64,000 nt of DNA from the NCBI GenBank assembly GCA_025331125.1, contig JAOALB010000025.1, positions 186,001-250,000 of the forward strand. Reading direction: 5' to 3'. Below the pieces are notes generated by a model, which worked only from the letters and a program-made list of their open reading frames with translations, did no database searches and was not told the origin of the DNA. This document shows, one piece after another, positions 58,854 through 64,000 of this stretch (the stretch's first letter is position 1; every line of letters begins with the position of its first letter). Source of the DNA: Mycogone perniciosa (Eukaryota; Ascomycota; Sordariomycetes; Hypocreales; Hypocreaceae). The translations under genes and the position numbers were made by a program.

Positions 58854-59354
58854 ATTTTATGGGATGTCTCTTACACATGACGACCTTGCGCGTGTTGTAA
58901 TACTGTATAGTAATAATCGGGGGATAGGGCGAGATCTCCTCTCCATTTTGGTGCCTTGTCGCTCATCAATCGCAACCTTGCATACCGAGAAGATCTTGCA
59001 CCGAGAATTGTGACTTAAAAGTACTTGTGTAGCAAAATGCCATGCATATACTTTGTACAGTAGATATATTTCGATATGCTGGACACGTGTGCATACGCGT
59101 GACGTGTTCGTTTGTGTGCTCTTCGCCAATCTCCACGGTGTGGGCAGCTTCCCCCTTTATCCTTTCCTACGAGATCGTCAGTGTTGTGATTCCCTCACAA
59201 GATATACGGGTTAGAGTTTCTCCCCGTAAAGTGAGATAACATTTCAGTTAGCCTTCCGCCACGCTTGCTGCATGAGCATCAAATAGTCCTACTCGCTTCA
59301 CTCTCATATACTTGATCCTATTCCCTGAAACGCCAACCAACACCCCAAGCCACC
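58854..59354. other. Intergenic region
   Basis: About 500 bp between the SRPK-like gene and the F-box pseudogene, same strand. No gene is supported. Confidence 0.5.
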
Positions 59355-60407
59355 ATGTCCCTCATTGACACAACGCTTCTTCTTACGAAATCTATCGAGA
59401 AGGCGACGAAAGACAGGGAGAAAACGGATTTACCAAATTCCGATTGCACTCTTCTTCAGCTACCAGTGAACCTCGTTCTTCTCATATTGGAACGGCTTCC
59501 GCTATAAAACCAGCTCGTTCTCGCCCGAGCCTGCCGCCCATTAAAGCGTATTCTTGACCATCACCTACGCGACGTGTCCGCGAAGACCAAAAGGTCTTAG
59601 CACACAGAGTACCTCGTACTTGTCGCCCGCGATCTGCCTGATCAATGGGTATACGCACTTTGCAAGAAGCTTCATCGAGTCGACAACATGTTCGACACAC
59701 CAGCAAACCCACAAGATGTGGCTTGTTCGAAACACGAGGGGCAAACGCCTGTTAACTACGAGTGCTTTGATTACCGTCCGTTCACTCTCCATCACCGACA
59801 TCATCAACTTACACTCAAATACGCTCGATTGGGGGATCAGAAGTATCAGCCTTATCTCGACAGACTATTAAAACCATATAATGTTCGATTTGCTCGGCAA
59901 TACTGTTTTGGAGAAGAGACGCGTGAAGTTGAAGCAGGGCTGGCTTCGGTTGGAGGCCAGTACTCAGTCCATCCTAAGGTTGTCAATGGGAGATATCTCC
60001 TTCAATCAACATGGATATATGAGAAAGAGGGCTTTGAAGTCTTGAGGGAAGCCATACCACCCCTCTTCATCTGCAGACACCAGCTATTCATGGGAAGTCC
60101 ACCGGACGTCGTGACTTGTGTTGAAAGAATCCCTGTTCGCCCCCCACACCCTCACGAGGTCCTCCAGCTAGCTTTCTTCCAGGCCCTTAACCTATCAATT
60201 GACGAGGAGATTCATGGCTTCTGTTCTCTCTGCCCCACAGACTTCTCCATCCAAGTGTCTCTTCAGCGTGCTGTAGTACGCGCCTGGCAAGATTTCGGAG
60301 GGGAAGGCTCCCCGTTGGATCTGGTTTGGAGGGCTCTCAAAGGTTCTCACCATCTGGAAACCCTAGGCCATATACCTGGAAGTGTTCGGGAACGGTTTAA
60401 CTCTTAA
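59355..60407 (+). pseudogene. F-box protein pseudogene with two in-frame stops
   Basis: From ATG 59355 (context CCACCATGTC) one continuous frame of 350 codons runs to the stop at 60405-60407, interrupted only by TAA at 59505-59507 and TAG at 59598-59600. Both stops fall in or just after an obvious F-box (LLQLPVNLVLLILERLP, then NQLVLARACRPLKRIL). Downstream the frame stays open for 268 codons with normal composition (HHRHHQLTLKYARLGD, then FICRHQLFMGSP and WRALKGSHH). F-box proteins are substrate adaptors of SCF ubiquitin ligases. I found no intron that would remove either stop without deleting the F-box core. Most likely a recently disabled gene; a shortened protein from ATG 59688 would lack the F-box. 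Sequencing error is possible but would have to occur twice. Confidence 0.75.
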
Positions 60408-60761
60408 AAGGTCAAGATCGTGTGTAATTCAACTTGAAGATACATTTTCCTTTGCACCCTGGTTTGGAAGTGCGATGCACATTCTGTCGGTATTAAGTGT
60501 CGACGGGATCACAAGTCACCTAATGACTATCGCTACATGAGCTTGTTTAACAGTCGATTCATTCCTATTTTATATATTTCCCTTCTTGACCCCCAAGAAG
60601 TTGCCGAACCAATATCAACGCAGAGTCCCAGATCATCAGGGTCGACACGCCTCATGAAACACGTTGAAGTATCCCTTTTTCCCCTCCATACATAAAACGT
60701 TAAGTGATTGCGTTCCGCTTAAAGACAAACAAACAAACAAACGAACAAAAAAGAAAATCTT
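60408..60761. other. Convergent 3' intergenic region
   Basis: About 350 bp between the F-box pseudogene and the GCV1 stop. Contains an AAAC run (60725-60745). No gene is supported. Confidence 0.5.
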
Positions 60762-62069
60762 TTACACTGGAGCCTTCCAGTACTTGGCCGGAGTGAAGGG
60801 CATCTTCGTCACGACAGCCTGCCTCTTGCGGCCCCTGACCACCACATCCACCTCCGTGCCCACCTTGTGCAACCCGTCCTTGACGTAGCCCATGGCGATG
60901 TTCTTACCCAGCGTTGGGCTGGGAACACCGCTTGTGATGTTGCCAATGGTCTCGCCGTTTTTCTGAATCTCTGCGCCCTCGCGAGCGGGAGCGCCCTTGA
61001 CCACAAAGCCCACTCGGCGCCGATCCACGCCAGCGCCGCCCTTGGACTTGGGTGTTAGCTGGGGGAGGATAACCTCGGCGCCGTGGAAGCCGCCGACTTT
61101 GCGGCGCTCTTGCGGGATGATCCAGCTGAGGCCTGCCTCGACGGGCGTGATGGTATCGTCGAGGTCATGGCCGTACAAGCACATGCCTGCCTCGAGACGC
61201 AGCGAGTCGCGGGCTCCAAGACCGGACATCTGTAGACGCTCGGGACCGGCAGTCTTGACAAGCGACTCGACGGCCTTGACTGTGGTCTCAAATGCAGGAT
61301 ACAGCTTGCCGTTGAAGGACAACTCGAAGCCGTCCTCGCCAGTGTAGCCGCCTCGGCTGATCAAGACGGGGTGCGTCTTGCTGCCATCGGCAAGCTTGAG
61401 TTCAGCCCACACAGCGTTGCCGAAGTAAAGCTGCTTCAGGTTGATGTCGCTGGCCAGGATCTCGCTCAGAAGCTCAGCACTCTGGGGACCTTGCAGCGCA
61501 ACCAGACCCGAGCCATCCAATCGGGTCCACTGCACATCGCCACCAAACTTGCCCAGCTCCTCATCAATGTACTTGGTATCCTTATCGAGACAAGCTCCAT
61601 TGGTAACCACGTAGAACTCGTCCTCGCCGATCCTGGTGATGACAGAGTCATCCACGATGCCTCCCGTGCCAGGCCACAAGAACGTAGTCAACTTGCCCGC
61701 CATGGGGGTCTGGTTGCTCCACGACGAGGGGGTAACCTTCTCCAGGAAAGCCGCAGCCGCAGGGCCTTTGAAGATGTGCTGCACCATGTGGCTGACGTCA
61801 AAGAGCGACGCATGGTTGCGAGTGAAGTGGTGAGAATCGGCAAGGGACAGCGACGAGTACTGCACAGGCATGTGGTAGCCGGCAAAGGGCACCATCTTGC
61901 CGCTCTGGGCGACGTGGAAGTCATACAGAGGCGTCTTCTTGAGCTCCCCGCTGGCGACATCGGAGGCGTGTCGGACGCTGCCTTGTTGATGCTTGAGCGT
62001 CAATGATGGCCGCGCTGTCTTTGCGAGACGGCTGGGCGACGCCCGCACAACTCTTCCGAAGCCCTTCAT
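60762..62069 (-). CDS. gcv1: Glycine cleavage system T protein (aminomethyltransferase), mitochondrial
   Basis: One exon, 435 aa. GCV-T transfers the methylene group of the aminomethyl-lipoyl H protein to tetrahydrofolate, releasing ammonia. The first 35 residues are Arg/Ser-rich without acids (MKGFGRVVRASPSRLAKTAR), a mitochondrial presequence. The mature part has the family blocks: TPLYDFHVAQSGKMVPFAGY, HASLFDVSHM, VALQGPQSAELL, ISRGGYTGEDGFE, RDSLRLEAGMCLYGHDL and the C-terminal barrel ending TKMPFTPAKYWK. All are intact and the length is normal. Codons are strongly G/C-ending compared with neighbouring accessory genes, fitting a highly expressed housekeeping gene. The next gene upstream on the same strand is VMA13. 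Confidence 0.97.
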   Translation of the reverse strand: MKGFGRVVRASPSRLAKTARPSLTLKHQQGSVRHASDVASGELKKTPLYDFHVAQSGKMVPFAGYHMPVQYSSLSLADSHHFTRNHASLFDVSHMVQHIFKGPAAAAFLEKVTPSSWSNQTPMAGKLTTFLWPGTGGIVDDSVITRIGEDEFYVVTNGACLDKDTKYIDEELGKFGGDVQWTRLDGSGLVALQGPQSAELLSEILASDINLKQLYFGNAVWAELKLADGSKTHPVLISRGGYTGEDGFELSFNGKLYPAFETTVKAVESLVKTAGPERLQMSGLGARDSLRLEAGMCLYGHDLDDTITPVEAGLSWIIPQERRKVGGFHGAEVILPQLTPKSKGGAGVDRRRVGFVVKGAPAREGAEIQKNGETIGNITSGVPSPTLGKNIAMGYVKDGLHKVGTEVDVVVRGRKRQAVVTKMPFTPAKYWKAPV

Positions 62070-62657
62070 ATCGACTCAATTGATTGTAGAAAGGAGGGAA
62101 GAAGCGCGGAGAGGAAGAAGGGAAGAGAGGGGGAAATCAATTGAGGAGAGAGGGCGCGAGCCGTGGACAGATATAATAATTAGCCGCTGTGATTGATGAG
62201 TTTCGATGAAGTATCAATTGGGTAATAATCTGGAGTATTGGCAGAACCATGGTGGGGCTCGGGTAACAACGGATCCGCTCCGATATCGACGATTACGCTG
62301 ATGGCTCGAGGCGGCAAACTGATACGGAGCAGCAATATCTGATATCACGATAGTGAATTACTGATCAATGACAGACAAAGCTTTGGAGCACACGAGACCC
62401 GGTCCATCCAGATCTGACTTGCATCCTCATACAATACAGAGAGCCAGAGTTCGCTCTCCTGGAACCGGGCCCCGAAACTTGACCAAGTATACCAATTACC
62501 ACTGATACCCCAGAAATGCTTTATCTACTTCGTACAGAGGATTTCTACAAACAAACAAACATACTATACTGGCGGCTCTTGCTGACCACCGTCATGGCTT
62601 TGTCCAATACTGGCCCCTCCAGACATCCTCTGGGGACCAACATATCACCCCCCCTCT
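62070..62657. other. Promoter region of GCV1 and VMA13 3' side
   Basis: About 590 bp between the GCV1 ATG and the VMA13 stop, both minus strand. A purine-rich GA tract (62085-62150) lies directly upstream of the GCV1 ATG on the plus strand, meaning a CT-rich leader on the coding strand. A TACTTCGTA element lies at 62525. Confidence 0.5.
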
Positions 62658-63850
62658 CTAATTAGTCTCGAAACTGTACTTCAACCATCCTCCCAGAGCA
62701 CGTAGACTTTCCCATCGGACATTCTCGTCATCTGACTGCATGAGCTCCATCACCCTCCTCTTTAAACCAATTTTCTCCAGCTGTGATCTCTTCTCTGGCA
62801 CCTCCTTCACAAGACATCCAATATCATTGCACGCAATTGCCAAGACTTGCTTGTCATGGTCCCATGGCTTCTCCATAATCTCGGCCAGCTTTCGAGGAAT
62901 ATCTCCATTCTGGTGCTCAAGGATCTTTCGCGCATTCTCTGCCCAGAAGACCTGACTGCGATGAGGGGGGGACCAGCGGAGGTGGCCGGACTCGACTTCG
63001 GCCACATACTCATCAAATGTAGTCTTGGTCTTTGTATATTCGGCAAGAAGCTCCTTGAGGCTTTGGAGATCCTCTAGCATATCGGGATCTGTAAGGTGGC
63101 GGCTGCCGAGGTTTTCTAGCTGTGCAGGCAATCGAGCAAGTACCGCGGTAGGGAGAAGAGACTTCTGGTTCTTCTGCAGCAGGTTGTATAGAGTAGATAG
63201 GATTAATCGGGTCGTCTTCTCTTTCGGGGACAGACGGAGAAGGTGAGTGTACAATATGACAATGTCATACTCACTGGAACGACGTCAGCCGTGTGATCAC
63301 GAACCTGTGGTGTCAAGAAGGACTTACTCATTCAGCTCGTCGCCAATGTCCTCTGATTCGAAGCTCATCTGCCACATGACCATGAGAACATGGTACAGCA
63401 ATTGAAGACCAACCCCGCCGCCGATGGAGCCTTCGAGCCCGACACCACGAGTGCTGACGCCACCACTCCAGAGACTGGCCGAGTCGCTTCCATTTCCAAC
63501 GCTGGCGGCAGTTTGAAGGATCTTGACAAGGGGTGCAATCGTCTCGCTTCGCTGGTTCCAGAACTGCTCTCGCGGAGCATGACCGGAGAGCAGTGACGAA
63601 TACTCTTGAACGGCGATATCTTGCAAGCCAGCATCGGTGCTCTTGGCCAGGCCGGATAGGTAAGTGAGAATTACGGGCAGCGCGCGCTGCGTCGCCTCAG
63701 AACCATCTTGCGCCAGCGCCATAAGGTTCGACAGAGCGTGGGCAGTAAGCAGAGGAATGGGGTCTTCAGTGGTATTAGAACGGAGCAGCGGTAAGAAATG
63801 CTGATACGGATCGGGGGTCTGGAAAAGCGATTTGGCGAGGGATGGCACGG
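62658..63850 (-). CDS. vma13: V-type ATPase V1 subunit H (5' end missing)
   Basis: Two exons are visible (63850-63328, 63273-62658; 54-nt intron), giving the C-terminal about 380 residues. The acceptor CCTAG at 63851-63855 with a CTAAC branch just upstream shows that another exon precedes. No convincing donor is visible before the edge, so the first exon probably lies outside the window. Subunit H sits on the V1 sector, is required for activity, and silences ATP hydrolysis of free V1. Recognised by VPSLAKSLFQTPDPYQHFLP, then ENARKILE, PWDHDKQVLAIACNDIGCLV and RWESLRALGGWLKYSFETN at the end, the armadillo-like C-terminal domain. Intact over the part seen. Confidence 0.93.
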
Positions 63851-64000
63851 CTAGGAATTGAGGATTGACAAGTTAGCATTGGACTTGTGGCAGGCATCAG
63901 GAAGTTGCCCTTGAGCACGAGAGGGGCCCAGCAGCATTGGCTGTAGCTTCCTCAACATTGCATGACATCCGATGCCATGGGAGGCGTCAATGCCACCTCT

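Noticed and set aside
59460..59507. Intron (GTGAAC ... ACCAG) that would remove the first stop of the F-box gene
   Set aside because: It would delete the core of the F-box itself and leaves the second stop in place.
61371..62006. 211-codon plus-strand open frame
   Set aside because: It is antisense to GCV1; long antisense frames are expected in G/C-ending codon usage.

Overview
The window is nuclear DNA of a filamentous ascomycete (Pezizomycotina, most likely a sordariomycete). The evidence is the gene set (cullin-4, Tel1, Nup192, a Zn(II)2Cys6 regulator, a HET-domain protein, a DUF7924 protein, a KP4-like secreted protein) and the introns. The introns are 50-150 nt long, with GTATGT/GTAAGT-type donors, CTAAC-like branch sites and YAG acceptors. 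Gene models were assembled by hand. For every complete model, the summed exon lengths divide by three.

Layout. Positions 1-24 kb are dense, conserved housekeeping sequence: a partial disordered protein off the left edge, cullin-4 (CUL4), the ATM-type kinase TEL1 (about 9.2 kb), the divergently transcribed nucleoporin NUP192, and a RING E3 ligase. Positions 24-31 kb hold a DUF7924 protein and a Pmd1-type ABC multidrug transporter. Positions 31-35 kb are almost gene-free. Positions 35-45 kb hold a Zn2Cys6 regulator followed by a 2-oxoglutarate/Fe(II) oxygenase, a small uncharacterised protein, and endopolyphosphatase PPN1. Positions 45-60 kb are accessory in character. They hold a HET-domain gene with a suspicious reading-frame break, the spliceosomal protein DIB1, a KP4-like small secreted protein, a divergent NMNAT, a ferroportin-family transporter, an SRPK-like kinase and an F-box pseudogene with two in-frame stops. 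The right end returns to housekeeping genes: glycine-cleavage T protein (GCV1) and V-ATPase subunit H (VMA13, running off the edge).

The most distinctive non-genic signal is a family of short arrays in which the palindrome GTAC recurs every 7 nt (GTAC-NNN, usually NNN = TCC/GGA, TTC/GAA or GCC). They lie mostly in intergenic DNA from 24 kb onward, sometimes inside perfect inverted repeats. I saw only degenerate single copies in the first 24 kb.

Functional links: TEL1 and CUL4 both serve genome maintenance. The RING protein carries SUMO-interaction-like motifs and may join the same ubiquitin/SUMO stress pathways. The Zn2Cys6 gene and the oxygenase look like a regulator-enzyme pair. No complete secondary-metabolite cluster, CRISPR, rRNA or tRNA was seen.
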